Assembly: GCA_051891935.1 (NCBI GenBank)
Contig: JBJFFR010000139.1
Span: 1 to 8,767, forward strand
Direction: 5' to 3'
Source of the DNA: UMGS363 sp051891935
GTDB taxonomy: Bacteria > Bacillota > Clostridia > Oscillospirales > Ruminococcaceae
DNA length: 8,767 bases
In this document: positions 1 to 5,111 of the stretch, one piece after another
How positions within the stretch are numbered: the first letter of the stretch is position 1
How the letters are laid out: the number at the start of each line of letters is the position of its first letter
The notes under the pieces: model-generated
What the model was told of the DNA's origin: nothing
The model's database searches: none
Seen by the model: the letters and a program-made list of their open reading frames with translations, nothing else
Translations under genes and position numbers: made by a program

Positions 1-105
1 GTTGAGCTCATCACTCCTATCGCTATCGAAGAAGGTCTCCGTTTCGCTATCCGTGAGGGTGGTAGAACAGTTGGTTCAGGCGTTGTTACAGGTATCAATG
101 CATAA
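1..105 (+). CDS. tuf: Elongation factor Tu, C-terminal end (partial)
   Basis: The window opens inside this gene. The last 34 codons read in frame 1 and end with TAA at 103-105. The residues include EEGLRFAIREGGRTVGSGVV, the hallmark C-terminus of bacterial EF-Tu (domain III), the GTPase that delivers aminoacyl-tRNA to the ribosome. Only the last beta strands of the roughly 400-residue protein are present, so the GTP-binding domain cannot be checked. An intrinsic terminator follows 50 nt downstream, so tuf ends its transcription unit here and is not part of the purine operon. Identification rests on a short but very highly conserved segment. Confidence 0.95.
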   Translation, partial: VELITPIAIEEGLRFAIREGGRTVGSGVVTGINA

Positions 106-148
106 GTTTATGCGTGAATAATTGTTATTTTACGCTTGATTCGTAAAC

Positions 149-189
149 AAAAAATTCGCTCCTGTCGTTTTCGGCAGGGGCGATTTTTT
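149..189 (+). terminator. Intrinsic terminator after tuf
   Basis: A 12-bp stem (TCGCTCCTGTCG at 156-167 with CGGCAGGGGCGA at 172-183, including two or three G-T pairs) closes a TTTT loop and is followed by six T (184-189). An A tract at 149-154 precedes the stem, so the element could also work on the opposite strand. It ends the tuf transcript. Confidence 0.93.
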
Positions 190-190
190 A

Positions 191-293
191 ATGCGTAATT
201 CGTAATGCACTGCGGAGCTGGGCATCGTAATTGCGTAATTATTTTGTTTTGTAAATATGTTGAAATTTTGTAGGGGACGGGTTTCCCGTCCCG
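191..293. repeat. Intergenic repeat-like patch: CGTAAT(T) repeats and GC-rich inverted repeat
   Basis: No gene is seen between tuf and the ferredoxin gene. The segment holds four near-identical CGTAAT(T) units (194-200, 201-206, 226-232, 234-240). Downstream is a perfect inverted repeat GGGACGGG / CCCGTCCC (274-281 and 285-292) around TTT, preceded by TGTAG. Such blocks look like the dispersed non-coding repeats common between genes in gut Clostridia. That comparison is from memory, and only a genome-wide search would show copy number. No terminal repeats, target duplication or transposase are visible. Confidence 0.4.
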
Positions 294-336
294 ATTCCTG
301 CATTGTTTTATGATTTGATCAAAATAAATATTTGAT

Positions 337-369
337 AAAAAACAGCGCTGCCGAAAAAATCGACAGCGC
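337..369 (-). terminator. Intrinsic terminator of the ferredoxin gene
   Basis: Read on the minus strand, GCGCTGTCGA (369-360) pairs with TCGGCAGCGC (354-345) over a 5-nt T loop, giving a 10-bp stem with one G-T pair. A T-rich run (TGTTTTTTAT, down to about 336) follows. It lies 20 nt after the ferredoxin stop codon and ends that monocistronic transcript. Confidence 0.88.
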
Positions 370-388
370 AGCTTTGTTTTAAATAAAA

Positions 389-559
389 TTATGCTTCAGC
401 AGGAGCGTCAACAGGACAAGTATCTGCACAAGCACCGCAATCGATGCACTTTTCAGCGTCGATAACGTACTTGCCGTCACCCTCTGTGATTGCGCCAACG
501 GGACAGCCGTCTGCACAAGCTCCGCACATGATGCACTCATCTGAAATCTGGTATGCCAT
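389..559 (-). CDS. 2[4Fe-4S] ferredoxin (clostridial type)
   Basis: This is a 56-residue soluble low-potential electron carrier. It has the two canonical cluster motifs: C9-x2-C12-x2-C15-x3-C19-P and C38-x2-C41-x2-C44-x3-C48-P. These bind two [4Fe-4S] clusters, with the last Cys of each motif completing the other cluster. The length matches clostridial ferredoxins (about 55-60 residues). I start it at ATG 559-557, because GGAGGTG sits 7 nt upstream (573-567 on the minus strand) and the protein then begins MAYQIS, typical of the family. A longer frame to 637 exists but would run through the promoter. The gene is monocistronic, divergent from the purine operon, and has its own promoter and terminator. 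Likely redox partners (hydrogenase, pyruvate:ferredoxin oxidoreductase) are not in the window. No functional link to the purine genes is implied. Confidence 0.95.
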   Translation of the reverse strand: MAYQISDECIMCGACADGCPVGAITEGDGKYVIDAEKCIDCGACADTCPVDAPAEA

Positions 560-583
560 AGTAAGACACCTCCAATAAGTATT

Positions 584-599
584 AGGAAAGTACTTTCCT
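584..599. promoter_or_regulatory. 16-bp perfect palindrome in the ferredoxin 5' UTR (possible operator)
   Basis: AGGAAAGTACTTTCCT is a perfect palindrome. It lies between the predicted ferredoxin transcription start (about 602 on the minus strand) and its ribosome binding site (573-567). A dyad just downstream of the start site is a common place for a dimeric repressor to bind. As RNA it could also form a short hairpin. I do not recognise the motif as belonging to a named regulator. Confidence 0.45.
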
Positions 600-608
600 T
601 CATTCGTC

Positions 609-637
609 ATTATAGCATATCTATCAGCAAAATGCAA
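609..637 (-). promoter_or_regulatory. Promoter of the ferredoxin gene
   Basis: On the minus strand, TTGCAT (637-632) is the -35 box and TATAAT (614-609) a perfect -10, spaced exactly 17 bp. A TGC just before the -10 makes it an extended -10 type. The expected start is about 602, giving a 5' UTR of about 43 nt. The strength fits a highly expressed ferredoxin. Confidence 0.88.
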
Positions 638-685
638 GATGTAATTTGTAATTTATATAAAATTTAAATTATTTTCGATTAGTAC

Positions 686-714
686 TTGAAATAGTCATCA
701 AAATAAAGTAAAAT
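686..714 (+). promoter_or_regulatory. Predicted promoter of the purine operon
   Basis: TTGAAA (686-691) and TAAAAT (709-714) are separated by 17 bp, five of six and five of six matches to the sigma-A consensus. The expected start is near 721, which places the AAGGAGG of the upstream ORF about 14 nt into the transcript and gives purE a leader of about 213 nt. AGTACTT at 681-687 overlaps the -35 box and shares its core with the palindrome in front of the ferredoxin gene. This may be chance. Confidence 0.7.
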
Positions 715-748
715 AAGAATAGTTGATTATTATTAAGGAGGAATAGCC

Positions 749-835
749 GTGTTCAGCTTGCTCAAGTTCTTTTCTTCCCTCTCATTATGCCCGATCACGC
801 CCTCTTCACATAATATTACTGTATCTGTACGCTGA
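749..835 (+). CDS. Putative 28-residue leader peptide upstream of purE
   Basis: A GTG start at 749 lies 7 nt after a perfect AAGGAGG (735-741), one of the best ribosome binding sites in the window. The frame runs 28 codons to TGA at 833-835. The peptide begins MFSLLKFF and is serine-rich (7 of 28) and leucine-rich. It has no recognised domain and no run of a single amino acid as in classical attenuators. The stop codon is 5 nt before the 5' arm of an intrinsic terminator (841). A ribosome sitting on the stop codon would therefore cover the base of the terminator stem. This position, between the operon promoter and purE, suggests a regulatory leader ORF rather than a functional protein. It could instead be a chance frame, but the match of signal and spacing argues for translation. 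Confidence 0.55.
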   Translation: MFSLLKFFSSLSLCPITPSSHNITVSVR

Positions 836-840
836 AAACT

Positions 841-878
841 GCTGTGGAAATATCATTTTCGCAGCTTTTTATATTTTT
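841..878 (+). terminator. Intrinsic terminator in the purE leader (candidate attenuator)
   Basis: GCTGTGGAAAT (841-851) pairs with ATTTTCGCAGC (855-865) as an 11-bp stem with two G-T pairs and an ATC loop. TTTTTATATTTTT (866-878) follows directly. The structure lies between the operon promoter and purE (934), so transcripts must read through it for the purine genes to be expressed. It could be a conditional terminator for the operon or simply end a short leader RNA. Confidence 0.82.
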
Positions 879-915
879 CTCGGATATTTTGGCGCGCTGA
901 TCTATCCAAAAAAGA

Positions 916-927
916 TTCCACAGGAGG
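916..927 (+). promoter_or_regulatory. purE ribosome binding site with complement to the terminator 5' arm
   Basis: AGGAGG (922-927) is placed 6 nt before the purE ATG. The overlapping TTCCACAG (916-923) is exactly complementary to CTGTGGAA (842-849) in the 5' arm of the leader terminator. In a read-through RNA this 8-bp pairing competes with the terminator hairpin and touches the edge of the Shine-Dalgarno. The ribosome binding site is certain; the pairing is a prediction. Confidence 0.5.
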
Positions 928-933
928 TCATTT

Positions 934-1431
934 ATGAAAAAGGTTGCTATTATTATGGGCAGTGACAGCGATCTGCCCGTTGTCAGAAAGGCGATCGATG
1001 AGCTGAAAGCTTACGGCGTTCCCTATGAATGTCACGTTATGTCCGCTCATCGTTCACCGCAGCTCGCAAGCGAGTTTGCTTCAAATGCAAAGGCAAACGG
1101 CTTCGGCGTAATTATATGCGCAGCAGGTATGGCTGCTCACCTTGCAGGTGTGGTTGCAGGTCATACTACGCTTCCTGTTATCGGTATCCCTTGCAAGTCG
1201 GCTGTGCTTGACGGTATGGACGCTCTCCTTGCAACGGTTATGATGCCGAGCGGTATCCCGGTTGCTACCGTTGCTGTTGACGGTGCAAAGAACGCTGCTA
1301 TACTTGCAGTTCAGATGCTTGCTCTTTCGGATGAAGGTCTTGCCGAAAAGCTTGAAAAGGCAAAGCTTGATATGCTTGAAGGCGTTAAGGCAAAGGACGC
1401 AAAGCTCCAGGCAGAACTTAATAATATGTAA
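934..1431 (+). CDS. purE: PurE, N5-carboxyaminoimidazole ribonucleotide mutase / AIR carboxylase-type protein
   Basis: This is the catalytic enzyme that delivers CAIR in de novo purine synthesis, cytosolic and octameric in the family. The 165 residues match the usual single-domain PurE length. Visible motifs are GSDSD (9-13), SAHRSP (37-42, with the active-site His), AAGMAAHLAGVVAGHTTLPVIGIP (63-86, described in pieces) and MPSGIPVATVAV (104-115). Two motif positions differ from the common class I pattern: Met67 where GAGGAAHL has Gly, and Ser106 where MPGG has Gly. The start is fixed by AGGAGG 6 nt upstream. It is the first structural gene after the attenuator-like leader, with purC 22 nt downstream. 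No purK follows it here, unlike the Bacillus purEK pair, so whether it uses N5-CAIR or AIR plus CO2 directly cannot be decided from this window. Confidence 0.96.
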   Translation: MKKVAIIMGSDSDLPVVRKAIDELKAYGVPYECHVMSAHRSPQLASEFASNAKANGFGVIICAAGMAAHLAGVVAGHTTLPVIGIPCKSAVLDGMDALLATVMMPSGIPVATVAVDGAKNAAILAVQMLALSDEGLAEKLEKAKLDMLEGVKAKDAKLQAELNNM

Positions 1432-1453
1432 ATTTTTTATGGAGGAATAAATT

Positions 1454-2170
1454 ATGGAAAACATTGTAAAGGCAGAACAGCTCTATGAGGGCAAGGCAAA
1501 GAAGGTATTCGCTACAAACAACCCCGACTACGTTATCGTTGACTACAAGGACGATGCGACCGCTTTCAACGGCGAAAAGAAGGGCACGATCAGAGGCAAG
1601 GGCGTTGTCAACAACAAGATGACAAACTATATGTTCAAGCAGCTTGAAGAAGCAGGCGTTCCCACTCATCTTGTTGAAGAGATCTCCGATCGTGAAACTA
1701 TCGTTAAGCGCGTTGAGATCGTTCCTCTTGAGGTTATCGTCCGCAACGTTGCCGCAGGAAGCTTTTCCAAGAAGCTTGGCATCGAGGAAGGTACTCCGCT
1801 CAAGGCTCCTACACTTGAATTTTCCTACAAGAACGACGACCTCGGCGATCCGTTCATCAACGATTACTACGCTCTCGGACTCGGACTTGCTACAAAGGAA
1901 GAGATCGACGATATCACAAAGTATGCTTTCAAGGTAAATGAGTTCATGCTCGGCTTCTTCAAGAATATCGGCATCGACCTCATCGACTTCAAGATCGAAT
2001 TCGGCAGATTCCACGGCAAGATCATTCTCGCTGATGAAATTTCTCCCGATACCTGCCGCTTCTGGGACAGCAAGACCCACGAAAAGCTTGATAAGGACAG
2101 ATTCCGCAGAGATATGGGCGGCGTTGAAGAAGCTTATCAGGAAATGATGAAGCGTATTTTCGGAGAATAA
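1454..2170 (+). CDS. purC: Phosphoribosylaminoimidazole-succinocarboxamide (SAICAR) synthase
   Basis: It ligates aspartate to CAIR with ATP to give SAICAR, following PurE in the pathway. The 238 residues are the standard bacterial monofunctional length. Motifs seen are YEGKAKKVF (11-19, nucleotide-binding lobe), DDATAFNG (33-40), PLEVIVRNVAAGS (91-103), DFKIEFG (178-184) and LADEISPDTCRFWD (192-205, CAIR/metal site). No key residue appears lost. GGAGG at 1441-1445 lies 8 nt before the ATG. The gene ends only 4 nt before the purF-like start, and the ribosome binding site for that gene (GGAGA, 2162-2166) lies inside the last purC codons, so translation of the two is likely coupled. Confidence 0.98.
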   Translation: MENIVKAEQLYEGKAKKVFATNNPDYVIVDYKDDATAFNGEKKGTIRGKGVVNNKMTNYMFKQLEEAGVPTHLVEEISDRETIVKRVEIVPLEVIVRNVAAGSFSKKLGIEEGTPLKAPTLEFSYKNDDLGDPFINDYYALGLGLATKEEIDDITKYAFKVNEFMLGFFKNIGIDLIDFKIEFGRFHGKIILADEISPDTCRFWDSKTHEKLDKDRFRRDMGGVEEAYQEMMKRIFGE

Positions 2171-2174
2171 ATAT

Positions 2175-3596
2175 ATGGGCGGTTTTTTCGGAGCAGTTTC
2201 ACATAACGACTGCATAAGCGACGTTTTCTTCGGCACGGATTACCACTCCCACCTCGGCACACGCAGAGGCGGTATGACCGCATATTCACCCGAGCTCGGT
2301 TTCCAGAGAAGCATCCATTCCATCGAGAATTCGCCTTTCAGAACAAAATTTGAAAGCGACATCGAAGGAATGAGGGGCAACATCTGTATCGGCTGCATAA
2401 GCGACTCCGACCCACAGCCTATCCTCGTCCGTTCAAAGCTCGGTCTGTACGCCGTCTGTACAGTCGGCATAATCAAAAACAGCGCAGCTCTCTGCGACGA
2501 GATACTTAACAGCTGCTCGGAAAGCTTTGAAGTAATGAGCAGCGGAAACGTTAATTCAAGTGCACTTGTCGGCGCTCTTATCGCACAGAAGGGTTCGATC
2601 GTTGAAGGCATAAAATATGCGCAGGAAAAGATCGAAGGCTCAATGTCCCTTATGCTTATGACAAGCGATGGCATCATCGCCGCAAGGGACAAGCTCGGCA
2701 GACTTCCCATTATAATAGGCAAAAGAAGCGACGGCTTCTGTCTGTCACTTGAATCCTTCGCATTCCAGAAGCTTGGCTATGATACCTATCGTGAGCTTTT
2801 CCCGGGCGAGATCGTAAAGCTCACCTCGGACAGCTGCGAAGTTCTTCAAAGCGGCGGAAACGATATGAGGATTTGCTCGTTCCTCTGGACATATTACGGC
2901 TATCCGAACTCCGTTTATGAGGGAGTTACGGTCGAAACGATGAGAACGAGAAACGGCGAGATAATGGCGGAACACGATATCGAAAAGGGCTGTCTGCCCG
3001 ATGTCGATTATGTCTGCGGCGTTCCCGATTCGGGTATCCCTCACGCTATCGGCTATGCAAACCGCAGCGGTATCCCGTTCGCCCGTCCGTTTATAAAATA
3101 TACCCCGACCTGGCCGAGAAGCTTTATGCCGACCAGCCAGTCTATGAGAAATAAAGTCGCAAAGATGAAGCTTATCCCCGTACATGAGCTTATCGAGGGC
3201 AAAAAGCTCCTCTTTGTTGACGACAGCATCGTAAGAGGCACACAGATGCGTGAAACGGTTGAATTCCTCTACGCCAACGGCGCAAAGGAGGTTCATATGC
3301 GTTCGGCTTGTCCTCCGATAATGTTCGGATGCAAGTACCTGAATTTCTCACGCAGCACATCGGAACTCGAGCTCATCGCAAGACAGATCATTGATGAGCA
3401 GGAGGGCGCAGAAGGACTTAAATATATCGACGAATACAGCGACACAAACACCGAAAGAGGCAAAATTCTTCGTGAAGAGATCTGCCGCCGTTTGAAGCTT
3501 ACTTCGCTTGAATTCCAGTCGCTTGACGGAACTACAAAGGCGATCGGACTTGACAGCTGCAAGCTCTGCACATACTGCTGGAACGGAAAGGAATGA
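2175..3596 (+). CDS. PurF-like paralogue lacking glutaminase active-site residues
   Basis: This 473-residue protein aligns end to end with the PurF encoded just downstream: an N-terminal Ntn-hydrolase (class II glutaminase) fold to about residue 230, then a phosphoribosyltransferase domain. The glutaminase centre is gone. There is no propeptide and no N-terminal Cys; the start reads MGGFFGAV, with Gly2 where PurF has CGVFG. The HVRYST motif is replaced by CISDSD (74-79), the AHNGN motif by TVGII (96-100), and the Asp of TTNDT by Val126. The synthase half is largely kept: GVPDSG (282-287) and the PRPP motif VDDSIVRGT (348-356). Four cysteines align with the PurF Fe-S ligands (C234, C386, C465, C468). 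The flexible PRPP loop differs (KYTPTWPRSF against KNRYVGRTF), and there is extra sequence around 410-458. Genes annotated only as amidophosphoribosyltransferase would hide this. It may be a regulatory or structural partner of PurF or an ammonia-dependent enzyme; the function is unknown. It is not a pseudogene by sequence, as the frame is intact. Confidence 0.85.
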   Translation: MGGFFGAVSHNDCISDVFFGTDYHSHLGTRRGGMTAYSPELGFQRSIHSIENSPFRTKFESDIEGMRGNICIGCISDSDPQPILVRSKLGLYAVCTVGIIKNSAALCDEILNSCSESFEVMSSGNVNSSALVGALIAQKGSIVEGIKYAQEKIEGSMSLMLMTSDGIIAARDKLGRLPIIIGKRSDGFCLSLESFAFQKLGYDTYRELFPGEIVKLTSDSCEVLQSGGNDMRICSFLWTYYGYPNSVYEGVTVETMRTRNGEIMAEHDIEKGCLPDVDYVCGVPDSGIPHAIGYANRSGIPFARPFIKYTPTWPRSFMPTSQSMRNKVAKMKLIPVHELIEGKKLLFVDDSIVRGTQMRETVEFLYANGAKEVHMRSACPPIMFGCKYLNFSRSTSELELIARQIIDEQEGAEGLKYIDEYSDTNTERGKILREEICRRLKLTSLEFQSLDGTTKAIGLDSCKLCTYCWNGKE

Positions 3597-3602
3597 TTTC
3601 CT
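3587..3602 (+). promoter_or_regulatory. purF ribosome binding site in a small hairpin around the upstream stop codon
   Basis: AAAGGA (3587-3592) is the purF Shine-Dalgarno. AGGAA (3589-3593) can pair with TTCCT (3598-3602), and the 4-nt loop TGAT holds the TGA stop (3594-3596) of the purF-like gene. Ribosomes finishing the upstream gene would open the hairpin, which would couple translation of the two paralogues. The stem is only 5 bp, so this is a suggestion. Confidence 0.4.
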
Positions 3603-5027
3603 ATGTTTGATAGTATTCATGAGGAGTGCGGCGTATTCGGCGTTTATACCCCTAACAGCCCAGATGCGGCGATGCAAAGCTATATGGGTCTGTACGCACT
3701 CCAGCACAGAGGTCAGGAATCCTGCGGTATCGTCCTCAACGATGATGGCGTTTTCAGTTACCATAAGGATCTCGGACTTGTCCGTGATGTTTTTACAAAG
3801 GATATACTTGAATCGCTCGGCAGCGGAACAGCCGCAATAGGTCACGTCCGCTATTCCACCACGGGAAGCTCCAACCGAAGCAACGCACAGCCGCTTGTTG
3901 TGCGCCACGTTAAAGGCCCCATGGCGCTTGCGCATAACGGCAACCTTGTCAACGCAAGAGAGCTTCGTGAAACATACGAGATGAGAGGTGCGATCTTCCA
4001 CACCACAAATGATACCGAGGTCATCTCCTACGCAATTACCGAGGAAAGATTGAGCTGCCCGTCCATCGAGGTAGCCGTTTCCAACGCAATGTGTAAGTTA
4101 AGAGGTGCATATTCCATCCTTGTAATGTCCGCAACAAAGCTTATCGCAGCAAGAGATCCCGACGGCTTCCGTCCTCTCTGCCTCGGCAGAACGGCTGACG
4201 ACGGCTGGCTCGTTTCCTCCGAAAGCTGCGCATTCGACAGCGTCGGAGCAGAGTTCGTCCGTGAGATCGAACCGGGAGAGCTTGTTGTTATCGACCGTGA
4301 CGGTCTGCGTTCGGACAGAAGACACTGCGGAAAGCCTTCCCACATGTGCGTTTTTGAATATGTGTATTTCGCTCGTCCCGACTCCGTGATAAACGGCGTC
4401 AGCGTACATAAAGCAAGACTCCGTGCAGGCGAATTCTTGTGGCAGGAGCATCCTGTCGAAGCGGATGTCGTTATCGGCGTACCCGACAGCGGACTTGACG
4501 CCGCTCTCGGACTTGCCAACGCATCGGGAATACCCTACGGAGTAGGATTTATCAAAAACCGCTATGTCGGCAGAACCTTTATCCAGCCGACACAGACGGA
4601 AAGAACAAATTCAGTCAAGATCAAGCTCAATGTCATAAGGGAAACAGTCAAGGACAAGCGTGTTATCCTCGTTGACGACAGCATCGTAAGAGGAACCACC
4701 TCAAAGCGTATCGTCAACCTTATCCGAGAAGCAGGCGCAAAGGAGATACACGTTCGTATTTCCTGCCCTCCGTTCAAGAATCCCTGCTACTTCGGAACCG
4801 ACATCGACAGCCGTGAAAACCTCATCGCTTGCAGAATGTCGATAAACGAGATAGCAAAGGAGATCGGTGCGGATTCGCTCGGATATTTAAGCGTTGAGAA
4901 TCTTAACCGTGTTGCCGAGGACGCAGGCTGCGGCTTCTGCAACGGCTGCTTCACGGGCGAATATCCCGTTGAAGTTCCCCTTGAAATGCCAAAGGACAAA
5001 TTTGAGTTCAAAATTCATACGAAATAA
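3603..5027 (+). CDS. purF: Amidophosphoribosyltransferase (glutamine PRPP amidotransferase)
   Basis: It catalyses the first committed step of purine synthesis: PRPP plus glutamine gives 5-phosphoribosylamine. The 474 residues match Bacillus-type PurF. MFDSIHEE (1-8) is a short propeptide whose removal would expose nucleophile Cys9 (CGVFG). Glutaminase residues are complete: RG of LQHRGQES (34-41), Arg83 in HVRYST, Asn112-Gly113 in AHNGN and Asp137 in TTNDT. The synthase domain has GVPDSG (292-297), the flexible loop KNRYVGRTF (318-326) and the PRPP motif VDDSIVRGTT (357-366). Cys249, Cys395, Cys446 and Cys449 correspond to the four [4Fe-4S] ligands of the Bacillus enzyme, so an oxygen-sensitive structural cluster is expected. 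It starts 6 nt after the stop of its degenerate paralogue. As the pathway entry enzyme it is expected to be feedback-inhibited by purine nucleotides (family knowledge). Confidence 0.98.
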   Translation: MFDSIHEECGVFGVYTPNSPDAAMQSYMGLYALQHRGQESCGIVLNDDGVFSYHKDLGLVRDVFTKDILESLGSGTAAIGHVRYSTTGSSNRSNAQPLVVRHVKGPMALAHNGNLVNARELRETYEMRGAIFHTTNDTEVISYAITEERLSCPSIEVAVSNAMCKLRGAYSILVMSATKLIAARDPDGFRPLCLGRTADDGWLVSSESCAFDSVGAEFVREIEPGELVVIDRDGLRSDRRHCGKPSHMCVFEYVYFARPDSVINGVSVHKARLRAGEFLWQEHPVEADVVIGVPDSGLDAALGLANASGIPYGVGFIKNRYVGRTFIQPTQTERTNSVKIKLNVIRETVKDKRVILVDDSIVRGTTSKRIVNLIREAGAKEIHVRISCPPFKNPCYFGTDIDSRENLIACRMSINEIAKEIGADSLGYLSVENLNRVAEDAGCGFCNGCFTGEYPVEVPLEMPKDKFEFKIHTK

Positions 5028-5045
5028 TAAAGCCGATCTAAAGAC

Positions 5046-5078
5046 CGTTCCGAGGTTGCCATAATACGGCAGGGAACG
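5046..5078 (+). other. Imperfect hairpin between purF and purM
   Basis: The 84-nt gap holds CGTTCC (5046-5051) pairing with GGAACG (5073-5078), with an inner TGCC/GGCA stem (5057-5060 and 5068-5071) and an uneven internal loop. TTTATG follows rather than a T tract, so it is not a good terminator. It may affect mRNA processing or stability. No promoter or small gene is seen in the gap. Confidence 0.4.
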
Positions 5079-5111
5079 TTTATGATCTGCGTTTTTACAA
5101 AGGAGTAAAAA

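Noticed and set aside
560..637. Longer ferredoxin frame starting at 637
   Set aside because: It would begin at or upstream of the -35 box and add 26 residues without family support. The ATG at 559 has a perfect ribosome binding site.
721..933. Purine (guanine/adenine), ZTP or PRPP riboswitch in the purE leader
   Set aside because: None of their conserved core sequences is visible. The leader is better explained by an upstream ORF and an intrinsic terminator.
1418..2236. Minus-strand open frame (272 codons) antisense to purC
   Set aside because: Shadow of purC: no family motifs, no promoter or ribosome binding site, and it spans gene junctions of the operon.
5028..5111. Intrinsic terminator between purF and purM
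   Set aside because: The hairpin is imperfect and is not followed by a T tract, so it is listed only as a structure.
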